Shown piece by piece: positions 47,113 through 56,446 of a stretch of DNA of 64,000 bases. A program made the position numbers and the translations under genes. Numbering within the stretch: the stretch's first letter is position 1; each line of letters opens with the position of its first letter. Under the pieces are notes generated by a model that saw nothing but the letters and a program-made list of their open reading frames with translations, made no database searches and had not been told where the DNA came from. Source of the DNA: an uncultured Phycisphaerae bacterium (GTDB lineage Bacteria > Planctomycetota > Phycisphaerae > UBA1845 > Fen-1342); assembly GCA_937928595.1 (NCBI GenBank), contig CALGJV010000002.1:1-64000 (forward strand), in the 5' to 3' direction.

Positions 47113-48086
47113 ACGTCGTCATCCTGCATGAGGCCCTGCCGCCCGAAGCGCGGGAGGACGAGCTCGACGTGCTGGTGCAGGCCGACGTGATCGCGCGGGC
47201 GCTTGGGGCCCTCGGGCACACGTCCCGCCGGCTCGCGCTCACGCTGGATCTGCTCGCGGCATACCACACGCTGACGCGGGACCGGCCGGACGTCGTCTTC
47301 AACCTGGTCGAGTCGCTGGCGGGGCAGGGGCGGCTGCTGCCGCTCGCCCCCGCGCTGCTGGACGCGGTGCGCGTGCCGTACACCGGCTCGCGCACCGAGG
47401 CGTTGTTCGTCACGACCGGCAAGATCCTGACCAAGCGGCTGCTGCGGGCTTACGGCCTGCCGACGCCGCCGTGGTACGTGCCCGGGCAGCCCGCGCCGCC
47501 GCCGGGCCGCTACATCATCAAGGGCGCGTGGGAAGAGGCGTCCGTCGGGATCGACGACGATTCGATCGTCGAGCTGCGGACGCCGGGTGATTTCGACGCG
47601 GCGGTGACCTCCCGCGCCGCGGCGCTCGGCGGCGAGGCGTTCGCGGAGGCGTACATCGACGGCCGCGAGTTCAACCTGTCGCTGCTGGCGCGGGCCGGGG
47701 GCGGGGCGGAGGTGCTGCCGCCGGCGGAAATCGACTTCAGCGCGTTTCCGGCCGGCAAGCCGCGCCTCGTCGGCTACGCCGCCAAGTGGGACACGGCCTC
47801 GTTCGAGTACCACCATACACCGCGCACGTTCGAACTCCCCGCGCGTGACGCACCGCTGCTGGCGGAGTTGCGTCGGCTGGCGGCCGCCTGCTGGGACGTA
47901 TTCGGCCTGCGCGGCTACGCGCGGGTCGACTTCCGTGTAGATGCCGCGGGGCGGCCGTGGATCCTGGAAATCAACGCCAACCCGGGCCTCGCCCCGGACG
48001 CGGGTTTCCCCGCTGCGGTAGCGAAGGCGGGGCTGACATTCGAGGAAATGATCGCCCGCGTCCTGGAAGACGCGCTGCGGCCGTAA
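47109..48086 (+). CDS. second ATP-grasp ligase, 325 aa
   Basis: The start ATG overlaps the stop of the preceding ligase (ATGA), so the two are translationally coupled. MNVVILHEALPPEAREDELD, VFNLVESLAGQGRLLPLAPA, KILTKRLLRAYGLPTPPWYV, the ATP-binding YIIKGAWEEASVGID and the metal-binding LEINANPGLAPDAGFP follow the same fold as its neighbour but are divergent in sequence. GKPRLVGYAAKWDTASFEYH resembles peptide ligase relatives. Two different ligases in tandem suggest that two bonds are made, or that they form a heteromer. Confidence 0.85.
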   Translation: MNVVILHEALPPEAREDELDVLVQADVIARALGALGHTSRRLALTLDLLAAYHTLTRDRPDVVFNLVESLAGQGRLLPLAPALLDAVRVPYTGSRTEALFVTTGKILTKRLLRAYGLPTPPWYVPGQPAPPPGRYIIKGAWEEASVGIDDDSIVELRTPGDFDAAVTSRAAALGGEAFAEAYIDGREFNLSLLARAGGGAEVLPPAEIDFSAFPAGKPRLVGYAAKWDTASFEYHHTPRTFELPARDAPLLAELRRLAAACWDVFGLRGYARVDFRVDAAGRPWILEINANPGLAPDAGFPAAVAKAGLTFEEMIARVLEDALRP

Positions 48087-48134
48087 GCGGGCGAGCGGGG
48101 CACAGCCGGTGCCGGCGGAGTTTGAGGCGCACGG

Positions 48135-48629
48135 ATGGAAACGGACGCGATCGTGCTGCGGGATGACCTGCGGCCGGGCGACGCGGCGGCGATCCGGGCG
48201 ATCGTCCGCTCGAGCGGGTTCTTCCACGACCACGAAATCGACGTCGCCGTCGAGCTGGTCGAGGACCGGCTGAGCCGGGGCCCGGCGAGCGACTATCGCT
48301 TTCTGCTGGCCGATGCGGGCGGCCGGACGGTCGGCTACACGTGCTATGGCGAGATCGCCTGCACGGTCGGGAGCTACGACCTGTACTGGATCGCGGTGCA
48401 CGAGGAGTGGCGCGGCCGCGGGCTGGGTTGCCGGCTGCTGGCCGAGACGGAGCGGCGGATCGCCGCGGCCGGCGGCCGGCGCGTCTACGTCGAAACATCG
48501 TCCCGCCCGCAGTACGAGCCGACGCGGCGGTTTTACGAGCGATGCGGGTACACGGTGGCGGCGACGCTGGCGGATTTTTACGCGTCGGGCGACGGCAAGG
48601 TCATTTTCTGCAAGGGTGTAGGGGCGTAG
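48135..48629 (+). CDS. GNAT N-acetyltransferase, 164 aa
   Basis: This is a GNAT-fold acyltransferase. The acetyl-CoA pyrophosphate loop is EEWRGRGLGCRLLAETERRI, preceded by the strand YDLYWIAVH and followed by YEPTRRFYERCGYTVAATL. It closes the four-gene cluster, 48 bases after the second ligase. In beta-lysine metabolism a GNAT-type enzyme (AblB) acetylates the 6-amino group, but AblB is a longer protein and the similarity here is only at fold level. Acylation of the ligase product, or self-protection, would be reasonable ideas. Confidence 0.85.
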   Translation: METDAIVLRDDLRPGDAAAIRAIVRSSGFFHDHEIDVAVELVEDRLSRGPASDYRFLLADAGGRTVGYTCYGEIACTVGSYDLYWIAVHEEWRGRGLGCRLLAETERRIAAAGGRRVYVETSSRPQYEPTRRFYERCGYTVAATLADFYASGDGKVIFCKGVGA

Positions 48630-48724
48630 CCGCCGATCGCGACAGGGACGTTTCAGCGTCCGTCGTCGCGCCGCGCGAGCGCTTGAGCCTGATTCGAGAA
48701 CGTCCGACGCGGAGGGGGCGAGCG

Positions 48725-49528
48725 CTATTTCAGCCGCGCCATCAGCGCACGGACGCGCTCGACCTCGACCGGGTTGGCCGGTACGCCGCCCGTCTTGAAC
48801 GCGGTGCCGACGATGAACCCGTCGGCCCAGGACAGGAAGTGCTCGATCGTGGCCGCGGTGATGCCGCTGCCGACGAGCACCGGGGCCTCGCCGGCCGCCG
48901 CCTTCGACCGGCGGACCTGCTCGATGTCGGTGGGCCGGCCGGTGCCGGAGCCCGTGACGATCACGGCGTCGGCGCCGCCGCGTTCGAGCGTGTCTTCGAC
49001 GTCGAGCTCGATGGCCCGCGGCGCGCCGAGCGCCGCGGAATGCTTGACGGCCACGTCGGCCAGAACGTGCACGGCGGTCGCGCCGAGCGCGGCGCGGTCG
49101 CGCAGGATGTCGTGGGCCTGGCCGGCGACCAGGCCCTGGTCGGTCACGCGGGCGCCGCACAGGACGTTCACGCGAATCATGGCGGCGCCGACGGCGTGGG
49201 CGATGGCCAGGGCCGCCCGGCCGTCGTTGCGCAGCACATTGATGCCCAGCGGGACGTCGAAGCGCTGGCGGACCGCGGCCGCGATCGTCGTCATGCTCGC
49301 GATGACGATGGGCGGGACGGGACCGGGATAGAACGGGGTGTCGCTGAAGTTTTCGAGCATGAGCCCGTGGACGCCGCCCCTCAGGAGGGCGTCGGCGTCG
49401 CGCAGGACGTGCTCGATGATGGCGGGCATCGTGGCGGCGCACCGCGGCGCGCCGGGCAGCGGCGGCAGGTGCAGCATCCCGATCACGGGCCGCAGCCCGC
49501 TCCACGCTGGCAGAATCGGCCGGCTCAT
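48725..49528 (-). CDS. BtpA/SgcQ-family protein, 267 aa
   Basis: This is a TIM-barrel protein of the BtpA family, named for a cyanobacterial photosystem I biogenesis factor but widespread with unknown enzymatic role. Recognisable stretches are PVIGMLHLPPLPGAPR, GLMLENFSDTPFYPG, GINVLRNDGRAALAIAHAVG, ADVAVKHSAALG and ADGFIVGTAFKTGG, which follow phosphate-binding barrel architecture. ATG 49528 gives the normal length. It faces the GNAT gene convergently and is unlikely to belong to that cluster. Confidence 0.87.
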   Translation of the reverse strand: MSRPILPAWSGLRPVIGMLHLPPLPGAPRCAATMPAIIEHVLRDADALLRGGVHGLMLENFSDTPFYPGPVPPIVIASMTTIAAAVRQRFDVPLGINVLRNDGRAALAIAHAVGAAMIRVNVLCGARVTDQGLVAGQAHDILRDRAALGATAVHVLADVAVKHSAALGAPRAIELDVEDTLERGGADAVIVTGSGTGRPTDIEQVRRSKAAAGEAPVLVGSGITAATIEHFLSWADGFIVGTAFKTGGVPANPVEVERVRALMARLK

Positions 49529-49879
49529 GCCGCGCAGCGTAAACCGGGGCACGCCGGCACGGCAACGGTCAAATCGGGCGTCCCGACGGTCGCGGAGCGG
49601 CTGGCGGCCGACTGGGCCGTCTCCGGGACAAATGCCCGACATGGGGAGCTGGAGTACGTGCGAGGATGGCGTGAGTGCAAGGGTTGATCGAGCGAGTGCC
49701 GGCGAGCTCAAGTGCGCGGTCCGAACGGGAAGCGCCGACGCATGCTCATGCCGACTCGCGCGATTCGCGGGGCGCGCCGAGACACGGCTCAAGAGCAGTG
49801 GCACCGGGCCACCGCCGCGCTCAATCCCTCAATCCCTCAGTCCCTCAATCCCTTCCTGGGTGCCTCCGCGCCTGCTTCC
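49529..49879. other. 351-base region without a gene
   Basis: Between the start of the BtpA-like gene and the end of the dockerin-tailed gene. Open frames here look like shadows. The only structure seen is the 8-base tandem repeat listed separately. Confidence 0.4.
49821..49852. repeat. four tandem copies of TCAATCCC
   Basis: Exact 8-base units at 49821, 49829 and 49845, with one variant (TCAGTCCC) at 49837. This short satellite lies just beyond the 3' end of the 49880-52054 gene. Confidence 0.9.
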
Positions 49880-52054
49880 TCAACTTCCGAGCAGCGCCAC
49901 GAACGCATCGATGTCATCGAAGTTCACGAGCCCGTCGCCGTTGCAGTCCGCGTTCAGCCACCGGCACCCCGGGTACGCCGCCTCGTAGCCCGCCTGGCCC
50001 GACAGCGCAAGGACGAAGGGGTCGATGTCATCGAAGTTCACCACACCGTCGCAGTTCAGGTCCCCGGGTTGGGCCACCTCTACGTCGTAGATCAGCTCGA
50101 CCGTCGCCGTGTTCGACGTGCCGGCCGCGCTGGTCACGCGGAAGGTGAGGGTATCCCGGCCGGACGCGTTGGGCAGCGGCCGCAGCAGCCGCCAGCCGCT
50201 CGTGGGGCCCGCGACCACCGCCGTCTGGGTCGGCGGCGTCACGAGCTCGTACGTCAGCGCGGTGGCCGGGTTGCCCTGCGTGGCCGGCAGCTCCAGCACG
50301 CACGGCTGGTCCTTCAGCAGCCGCTTGCGGAAGCTGAACGCCACCGGGGGCGTGTTCGACGGGTTCACAGCCGTGGTCGCCAGCGTGACCAGTTGCGGTG
50401 CGCTGCGAACCACGCGACCGTCGCTGTAGTACGCTTCACCGAGCAGACGCGCGGGCCCCGCTCCCAGCATGCGGCCGTGGACGGTCAGCGTGGCCGACGC
50501 CCCGGCGGCCGCCGCGACGACCCGGCCGTTGTGCAGCAGACGGACTTCCTCGACGCCGCCGCCCGTCGCGCTCACCGTGCAGGCCAGCGCCGTCGCGAGG
50601 TCGCCGGAGGACGGCGCCGCCAGCGTCACGCTGCGGCCGGCATTCGCGGTCGTCAGGCTGCCGATCCAGCGGCCCGTGGAACGCGCGGGCGAGCTGTCCC
50701 ACGCCAGCACGCGCAGGTCGTGCCAGCCGTCCGAGAGCGTGGCGGTGTCAATGGTGAAGCTGTCGCCCGGGGCGGCCGTGCCGTGCGAGCGGCCGTCGAT
50801 CAGCAGCTCGTATCCCGCGATGGTCGCGGTCGGGTGCGTCGTCGTCGCGCTTGGCGTGAGCGTGAGAACGCCGCCCGCCGGCCCGCCCGGCACGCCGCTC
50901 ACGCTGACGACCGGCAGGTGGGCGAACGGGCGCGTGAGGGGGTCGCCGTAAATCAGGCCCTGAAACGGAGCGTACTCGACGCTGCGGAGCGCGGCCTCGC
51001 CCAGCGACGCCCCCTGATAGATGTACATGTGCACGCGGGCGTGGGGAAACTTGCCGGTGTAGTTGCACGGCTCGTCTACGGTGCCGTAGCTGGCGCTGGC
51101 GCCTTTGACGATCCAGCGCGAGACCTTTGTCTGCGCAGGCTCGTCGAACTTCGCGGCGTAGCTCGTCAGGTGGTCGCAGAAAGCGCCGGCCCGCACCGTC
51201 ATCCCCCAGGTGTCGATGGCCGGGTTGGCGGCCCCCGTCATGATGCCCACCGCGATCGAGCCGCCGGGCGGCAGCACGCCGTTCGGGATCGTCGCCGACG
51301 CCCCCAGACCCCAGAGCGCCCATTTTACCGTGTTGTACTGGGGGTACCGGACGTTGCGGGCCGGGTCGGACGTGTTGTTCATGAAGTAGAACGTGCCGCT
51401 GGGGAACGTGCCGTCCACGGCGACCGAGCGGTCGATGAGCGTGACGATCTCGGCGGGCGTGTTGCCGCGCTCGCCGGTGTAGCCCAGCATCGCCCCGACG
51501 AAGTACCGCCGGGCGGCGTCGGACGTGCTCGGCTCGCCGTTCAGCCAGGCCGTCGAGCTGTCGAACGCCGTGGGCGTATCCGCGTTGCTGAAGTAGCGGT
51601 TCGCGTACCAGTAGCCGAGCGTGCCCGTCAGGATCTCATCCGCCGCGAAAGCGAAGGTGTAGGCCGAACCGATGGAGAACCGCGTCACGGGCGAACACCC
51701 GTCCGCGACGAGGCCCGACGCGTTGACGAAGAAGGGGCTGCCCGGCATGACCACGATGTAGTCGATGTGATCCCCGATCCCGGCGTTCGCGAGGTGCCCG
51801 AACAGCGCGTCGAGGTTCTTATCCGCGAACTCCGCGAAGTTCGCCGCCCCGGGCGCCGTGTAAAGCACGTTCGTCTCGGGGATCTGGCGCGCGTGCCGGT
51901 AGTAGTTGGCGATGTACAGTCCGTCCGGGCTGGCCGGATCAACGATCAGCAGCGCGTTCTCCGGCGCGCCGCCGGCGCGTGCGGCCGCTGCCGCTGCAAG
52001 CACGGCCAGAGCCGCGGTGTGGTGCAGAAGTTGTCGCAGACAATGACTCAGCAT
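49880..52054 (-). CDS. secreted TIGR03790-like protein with dockerin-type C-terminus, 724 aa
   Basis: The signal peptide (about 1-28, Ala-rich) is followed by a region (about 30-370) like TIGR03790 proteins: LIVDPASPDGLYIANYYRHA, YIVVMPGSPFF and GIMTGAANPAIDTWGMTV. The middle carries Ig-like or cadherin-like beta segments, and the last 60 residues hold two dockerin-like calcium loops, GDLNCDGVVNFDDIDPF and ADCNGDGLVNFDDIDAF. A strong GGAGGAGA precedes ATG 52054 on the minus strand. Such a tail probably mediates surface attachment or complex assembly. No peptidase site is evident. Confidence 0.8.
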   Translation of the reverse strand: MLSHCLRQLLHHTAALAVLAAAAAARAGGAPENALLIVDPASPDGLYIANYYRHARQIPETNVLYTAPGAANFAEFADKNLDALFGHLANAGIGDHIDYIVVMPGSPFFVNASGLVADGCSPVTRFSIGSAYTFAFAADEILTGTLGYWYANRYFSNADTPTAFDSSTAWLNGEPSTSDAARRYFVGAMLGYTGERGNTPAEIVTLIDRSVAVDGTFPSGTFYFMNNTSDPARNVRYPQYNTVKWALWGLGASATIPNGVLPPGGSIAVGIMTGAANPAIDTWGMTVRAGAFCDHLTSYAAKFDEPAQTKVSRWIVKGASASYGTVDEPCNYTGKFPHARVHMYIYQGASLGEAALRSVEYAPFQGLIYGDPLTRPFAHLPVVSVSGVPGGPAGGVLTLTPSATTTHPTATIAGYELLIDGRSHGTAAPGDSFTIDTATLSDGWHDLRVLAWDSSPARSTGRWIGSLTTANAGRSVTLAAPSSGDLATALACTVSATGGGVEEVRLLHNGRVVAAAAGASATLTVHGRMLGAGPARLLGEAYYSDGRVVRSAPQLVTLATTAVNPSNTPPVAFSFRKRLLKDQPCVLELPATQGNPATALTYELVTPPTQTAVVAGPTSGWRLLRPLPNASGRDTLTFRVTSAAGTSNTATVELIYDVEVAQPGDLNCDGVVNFDDIDPFVLALSGQAGYEAAYPGCRWLNADCNGDGLVNFDDIDAFVALLGS

Positions 52055-52368
52055 GCCCACTCTCCTCCGACCGAGGGATGGTCCGATAATCGCGGATGAT
52101 CGCCCGCGGCGCACGCGCGAGCCTATTGGGATCATTGGCGAATTCGCCGGTCGAGGCAAGTAAAATGTCAGCCGCGGGCGTCCCTCGGATCGTTATCGCC
52201 CCGGGGCCGCGCGGCGCGGCGTGGCAGGTCGCGTGGTTCGCGGAGGGGGCGATTCCCGGCGGTCGCGTTGACGGACGCTCGCGGCGCGCGAAGGATTGAG
52301 CAGGAGGGCCGCGCGGGGTCCCCGCGCGCCGCGACGGAGCGACCTAGTCGGACCCGAGGAGCGCAAGC
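52055..52368. other. 314-base divergent intergenic region
   Basis: It separates two divergent dockerin-tailed genes and should carry their promoters. I see no gene and no clear promoter elements. A GAGGAG-like site lies just before the GTG at 52369. Confidence 0.4.
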
Positions 52369-53706
52369 GTGCGAGCAGATCAGTTGGTGGCCGGAGTGGT
52401 GATCGTCGTGGCGGCGCTGGGCGCCGGCGGAACGTCGGCCGGCACGCGTCAGGGCGGCGACGTGTGTGCGCTGGCGTACGTCGTCCCGCAGACCCTGCCC
52501 TTCACGGACAGCGGGACGACCGCAGGCTACACGGACGACTACGACGCAGCCTGCCAGTGGACGTCGAACGCGCCGGATGTGGTCTATGCCCTGACGCCGC
52601 CGCGCGACATGCAGATCGACGTGCTGCTGTGCGATTCGGCGTATGACACCAAGCTGTTCGTGTTCCGCAACCTGTGCGAGGCGGGCGGCTTGGTCGCCTG
52701 CAACGACGACGCCTGCGGCCCGGACGGCTTCCGGTCGCAGCTCATCGCCCTGCCGGTTGTGGCGGGCGCCACGTATTTCATCGTCGTGGACGGGTACGCC
52801 GGCGCATCCGGCGCGTATACACTGACGGTGCGCGAGACACCGCAGCCGCCCGCGTGTCCGGCGGGCAGCGTTTTCAGCCAGCCGGCGCATCAGCCCGCCG
52901 ACAACTGGGTGGCGCGTCCGAGCGAGACGGCCTCGGGCGACGTGCGCTACGAGAACTTCTCCGGCGTGGTCGATCCGATCCGTGGTGTGCGGTGGTGGGG
53001 TTTCTACCTGCGGTCGGAGGGCTTCGGGAGCTGGGCCCCGTGCGACGACGCCACGCGGGCATTCACGCTGGAGTTTCGCGCGGACAACAGCGGGCAGCCC
53101 GGGCCGATCGTGGCGACCTACGCCGTCACGGCCGTGGCCCAGGACACCGGGCTGACATACGGGCTGCAAGACTACGCGCTGCGTCAGTTCACCGTCGCCC
53201 CGCTGGAGCCGCCGCTGAACCTGGCCGGCGGCTGGCTCGGCGTGCGGGGCGAGGGCGACGCGGCCTGCTGGTTCCTCTGGCTCAGCGCGCCGGGCGGCGA
53301 CGTGAAGTCGTATCGGCTGCGCAGCGGCGTGTGGACGGCCGAAGCCGCGGACCTGGGGCTGTGCCTGCTCGGGACCGTGCCGAACGTAGGGGCATGTTGT
53401 TACGAAAACGACACTTGCGCGCTGGTCACCCGCGCCGAGTGCATCGCGCGGCCGGGCGACCTCAACTGCGACGGGCTGCTGAACTTCGACGACATCGACC
53501 CGTTCGTCCTCGCGCTCGGCGGCCAGTCCGGGTACGAGGCCGCCTTCCCCGACTGCCGCCGGCAGAACGCGGACTGCAACGGCGACGGCGCCGTCGATTT
53601 CGACGACATCGACGCGTTCGTGAGCGCCCTGAGCAGCGGCCAGGGTCCGCGCGTGTGGCTGGGCGTGGGCACGAGCTGCACGGCCTGCGGCGCCGGGCTG
53701 CGGTAG
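52369..53706 (+). CDS. secreted PPC-domain protein with dockerin-type repeats, 445 aa
   Basis: After a signal peptide (about 1-24) comes a beta-sandwich resembling the bacterial pre-peptidase C-terminal (PPC) domain: APDVVYALTPPRDMQIDVLL, DTKLFVFRNLCEAGGLVACN and GATYFIVVDGYAGASGAYTL. A second beta-rich region (about 165-340) is unassigned. Two dockerin-like loops follow, GDLNCDGLLNFDDIDPF and ADCNGDGAVDFDDIDAF, nearly identical in layout to those of the divergent neighbour, then a Cys-containing 20-residue tail. The start is a GTG with GGAG ahead. It is probably an exported surface or matrix protein without enzymatic role. Confidence 0.8.
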   Translation: MRADQLVAGVVIVVAALGAGGTSAGTRQGGDVCALAYVVPQTLPFTDSGTTAGYTDDYDAACQWTSNAPDVVYALTPPRDMQIDVLLCDSAYDTKLFVFRNLCEAGGLVACNDDACGPDGFRSQLIALPVVAGATYFIVVDGYAGASGAYTLTVRETPQPPACPAGSVFSQPAHQPADNWVARPSETASGDVRYENFSGVVDPIRGVRWWGFYLRSEGFGSWAPCDDATRAFTLEFRADNSGQPGPIVATYAVTAVAQDTGLTYGLQDYALRQFTVAPLEPPLNLAGGWLGVRGEGDAACWFLWLSAPGGDVKSYRLRSGVWTAEAADLGLCLLGTVPNVGACCYENDTCALVTRAECIARPGDLNCDGLLNFDDIDPFVLALGGQSGYEAAFPDCRRQNADCNGDGAVDFDDIDAFVSALSSGQGPRVWLGVGTSCTACGAGLR

Positions 53707-53766
53707 TCCGCCCCCGCGGCGGGGCACGCTCGCAGCAGCTGGTCAAGAAAGGGTCGGGGCCGCCCG

Positions 53767-56226
53767 CTACGTCTCGCGGCGGAGCTCGCGCACCGGTGCG
53801 AGCTCCAGGATGAGCACCTTCTCGCCGTAGGACGTGAAACGGATTGACGCCCGCGTGTGCGGCGGGCCCGGCCGGATCCACACGACCTGGCCGAGCCCGT
53901 AGCGGTCGTGCGTGACGAGCGTGCCCGGCTTCCAGCGCGCGAAGCGCGAATCGGGGGTGGCTTCGTCGGCCGCGGGCGGCGCTTCCGACGACCGGCGCGG
54001 CGGGGCGGCGGACCGCGGCGGCCGGGCGCGTGGGCCGCGCCCCGCGTGCCGGTCGGGGGCGTCGGGGCCCGCGTCGTCGGGCACCGTTCGTGGGCGGCGC
54101 GGCCGCGTTTCGGGGGTCTCGCTGTCGGGATCGTCCGGCGCCGCGCGCAGCCGGTGGCGCGGCGCGAGGGTCGCCGCCTCGTCGGGCGGCAGGTCGTCGA
54201 CGACCGGCTCGAAGCCGTCGATGTGGGCCCGCGCCCGCAGACCCGGCAGCTGCATCCGGAAGTCGCGCCAGATCGTGCGGCCGTCGTCCATCTCGCGCAA
54301 AAATTGGGAAGGGGGCCGCGGGAAGGACTGACCGCGGACCATCCGGTCGGCCACGGTCGTGAGGATCAGGCGATCGCGGGCGCGCGTGCAGCCGACGAAA
54401 CAGAGGCGGCGTTCTTCCTCGAGGTCGCCCTGTCCGCGCAGGGCGCGCTCGTGGGGCAACAGGCCCTGCTCGAGCCCGGTCAGCAAGACGATCGGGAACT
54501 CGAGGCCCTTGGCGGCGTGCAGGGTCAGCAGCAGCACGGCGCCGGCGCGTTCATCGACCGCATCCTGATCGCTGGTGAGGGCCACGCGTTGCAGGAAGTC
54601 CAACAGGGAGGGCTCCAGCGTGTCCTGCTCGTACTTGAGCGCCGCGGTGACCAGTTCCTGAACGTTGGCCAGCCGGTCCTCGCCGCCTGCGTCGCGTTCC
54701 AGCCGGAGCGCCTCCTCGAGGCCGGTGTGGCGCAGGACGGCACTGACCGCTTCGGACACGGCGGTGGTGTCCAGCGCGGCCAGCTGTCCGTAGAGCTCTG
54801 CGAAAGCGGCGAGGCGTCTGGCGGCGGCCGGACCGAGCAGGGCCCGCGTGTCGGCGTCGCGCAGCAGCTCGAGCAGCGGCCGGCCGCGCTCGTGGCCAAG
54901 CACCCGCAGGCGTTCGACGGTTGTGGCCCCGATGCCCCGGGGCGGCACGTTGATGATGCGCAGCAGCGCGGCGTCGTCGGCGGGGTTGACGATGAGCTTC
55001 AGGTAGGCGAGGGTATCCTTGATCTCGCGCCGGTTGTAGAACTCCAGACCGCGGGCGATGCGGTAGGGGATGCCGCGGTCGCGCAGGGCCTGCTCGAGCC
55101 CGCGCGAGACGGCGTTGACGCGGTAGGTGATCGCCATGTCGCTGTACGGGCGGCCGGCGGCGTGCTGCTCCGCGATGAACGCCGCGACGCGGGCGGCCTC
55201 CGCATCGCCGTCGGAGAACTGCCAGACCTCGACCGGCGCGCCGTCGCCTCGTTCCGTCCAGAGCTCCTTGCGCTTACGCTTGCGGTTGCACGCGATGAGT
55301 CGGGCGGCGACCGCCAACACGTGACCCGCGGAGCGGTAGTTCTGCTCGAGGCGGACGATGCGGGCGCTGGGGAAGTCGCGCTCGAACTCGAGAATGTTGC
55401 GGATGTCGGCGCCGCGCCAGGCGTAGATGTTCTGGTCCGGGTCGCCGGTGGCGCAGATGTTCCCGTGCTGTTCCGAGAGGTGGCGGGCGATCAGGTACTG
55501 GGCGTGGCTCGTGTCCTGGTACTCGTCGACGAGCAGGTATCGGAAGCGGATGTTGAGCCGTTCCCGCACGTCCGCGTGATCCCGGAGGAGCACGGCGACC
55601 CGCAGGAGCAGGTCGTCGAAGTCCACCGCATTCCGCGCCGCCAGGATCTGCTCGTACGCCGCGTAGACCAGCGTAATCGCGATCTGCTCGGGCCACTCCG
55701 CCAGCTCGCGGCATTCGTCCGGTGTTCTGAGCTCGTTTTTGGCGCGGCTGATCGCCGCCCGGATGTCGTCCGGACGCAGGTCCTCGCCCGCGCGCGTGAG
55801 GGCGACCGCCTCCTTGACCACCCGCAGGCTGTCGTCCTCGTCGTAGATCGTGAAGTTGGGTTCAAGGCCGACGAGCGCGCTGTATTCGCGCAGCAGCCGC
55901 ACGCCCAGCGCGTGAAACGTGTACACCCACATGCCCGCGCGGACGCCGAGATCGGTGATGCGCCGCTTCATCTCGTCGGCGGCCTTGTTGGTGAACGTGA
56001 TGGCCAGCACGTTGCGGGCCGGCACCCCGGAACGGACAAGGTACGCCGCCCGACGGGTGATGACGCGGGTCTTGCCGCTGCCGGGGCCGGCGATGACCAG
56101 CAGCGGCCCGTCGCGGTGCGTGACGGCCTCCCGCTGGGCGGGGTTGAGGTCGGCCAGAAGCTCGTCGAGGGCGTGCCTGGTCATGGGCTGGTGGTCATGT
56201 TCCCGTGCCGGCGGCGTCCCGTCCAT
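53767..56226 (-). CDS. UvrD/PcrA-type DNA helicase, about 819 aa
   Basis: This is a superfamily 1A 3'-5' helicase. Motifs are LNPAQREAV (Q motif), IAGPGSGKTRVITRRAAYL (Walker A), ITFTNKAADEMKRRI, VDEYQDTSHAQY (Walker B), GDPDQNIYAWRGA, VRLEQNYRS, LLTLHAAKGLEFPIVLLTG and RRLCFVGCTRARD. The C-terminal 60 residues (LVTHDRYGLGQVVWIRPG) are the Tudor-like RNA polymerase-binding domain of PcrA/UvrD, preceded by a long disordered Arg/Pro/Asp linker. ATG 56226 is preceded by GGGGCGGG; an ATG 14 codons later is an alternative. Roles in repair and replication restart are expected. Confidence 0.93.
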   Translation of the reverse strand: MDGTPPAREHDHQPMTRHALDELLADLNPAQREAVTHRDGPLLVIAGPGSGKTRVITRRAAYLVRSGVPARNVLAITFTNKAADEMKRRITDLGVRAGMWVYTFHALGVRLLREYSALVGLEPNFTIYDEDDSLRVVKEAVALTRAGEDLRPDDIRAAISRAKNELRTPDECRELAEWPEQIAITLVYAAYEQILAARNAVDFDDLLLRVAVLLRDHADVRERLNIRFRYLLVDEYQDTSHAQYLIARHLSEQHGNICATGDPDQNIYAWRGADIRNILEFERDFPSARIVRLEQNYRSAGHVLAVAARLIACNRKRKRKELWTERGDGAPVEVWQFSDGDAEAARVAAFIAEQHAAGRPYSDMAITYRVNAVSRGLEQALRDRGIPYRIARGLEFYNRREIKDTLAYLKLIVNPADDAALLRIINVPPRGIGATTVERLRVLGHERGRPLLELLRDADTRALLGPAAARRLAAFAELYGQLAALDTTAVSEAVSAVLRHTGLEEALRLERDAGGEDRLANVQELVTAALKYEQDTLEPSLLDFLQRVALTSDQDAVDERAGAVLLLTLHAAKGLEFPIVLLTGLEQGLLPHERALRGQGDLEEERRLCFVGCTRARDRLILTTVADRMVRGQSFPRPPSQFLREMDDGRTIWRDFRMQLPGLRARAHIDGFEPVVDDLPPDEAATLAPRHRLRAAPDDPDSETPETRPRRPRTVPDDAGPDAPDRHAGRGPRARPPRSAAPPRRSSEAPPAADEATPDSRFARWKPGTLVTHDRYGLGQVVWIRPGPPHTRASIRFTSYGEKVLILELAPVRELRRET

Positions 56227-56446
56227 GCCCGCCCCGTAATCGATTACGGAGGCTCGCCGAGTGGGGCAGCCCGCTGTCCGTCGCATCGCCCATCGCGCGA
56301 CCCGCGGCCCAAAGTCCGGCCTGGCGCCCGGCCGATAGAATCAGCGCTCGTGGAACTCGCGCCCGCCGGCTGCGCGGCGGCGGTCGTGAGTTCCGCAGTT
56401 CCGGCCCGGCGGATGGAACCTCGGGCTCCAGTGAAAGGACGTGGAC

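Noticed and set aside
49821-49852. CRISPR-like repeat array
   Set aside because: Units are 8 bases and directly adjacent, without spacers or cas genes.
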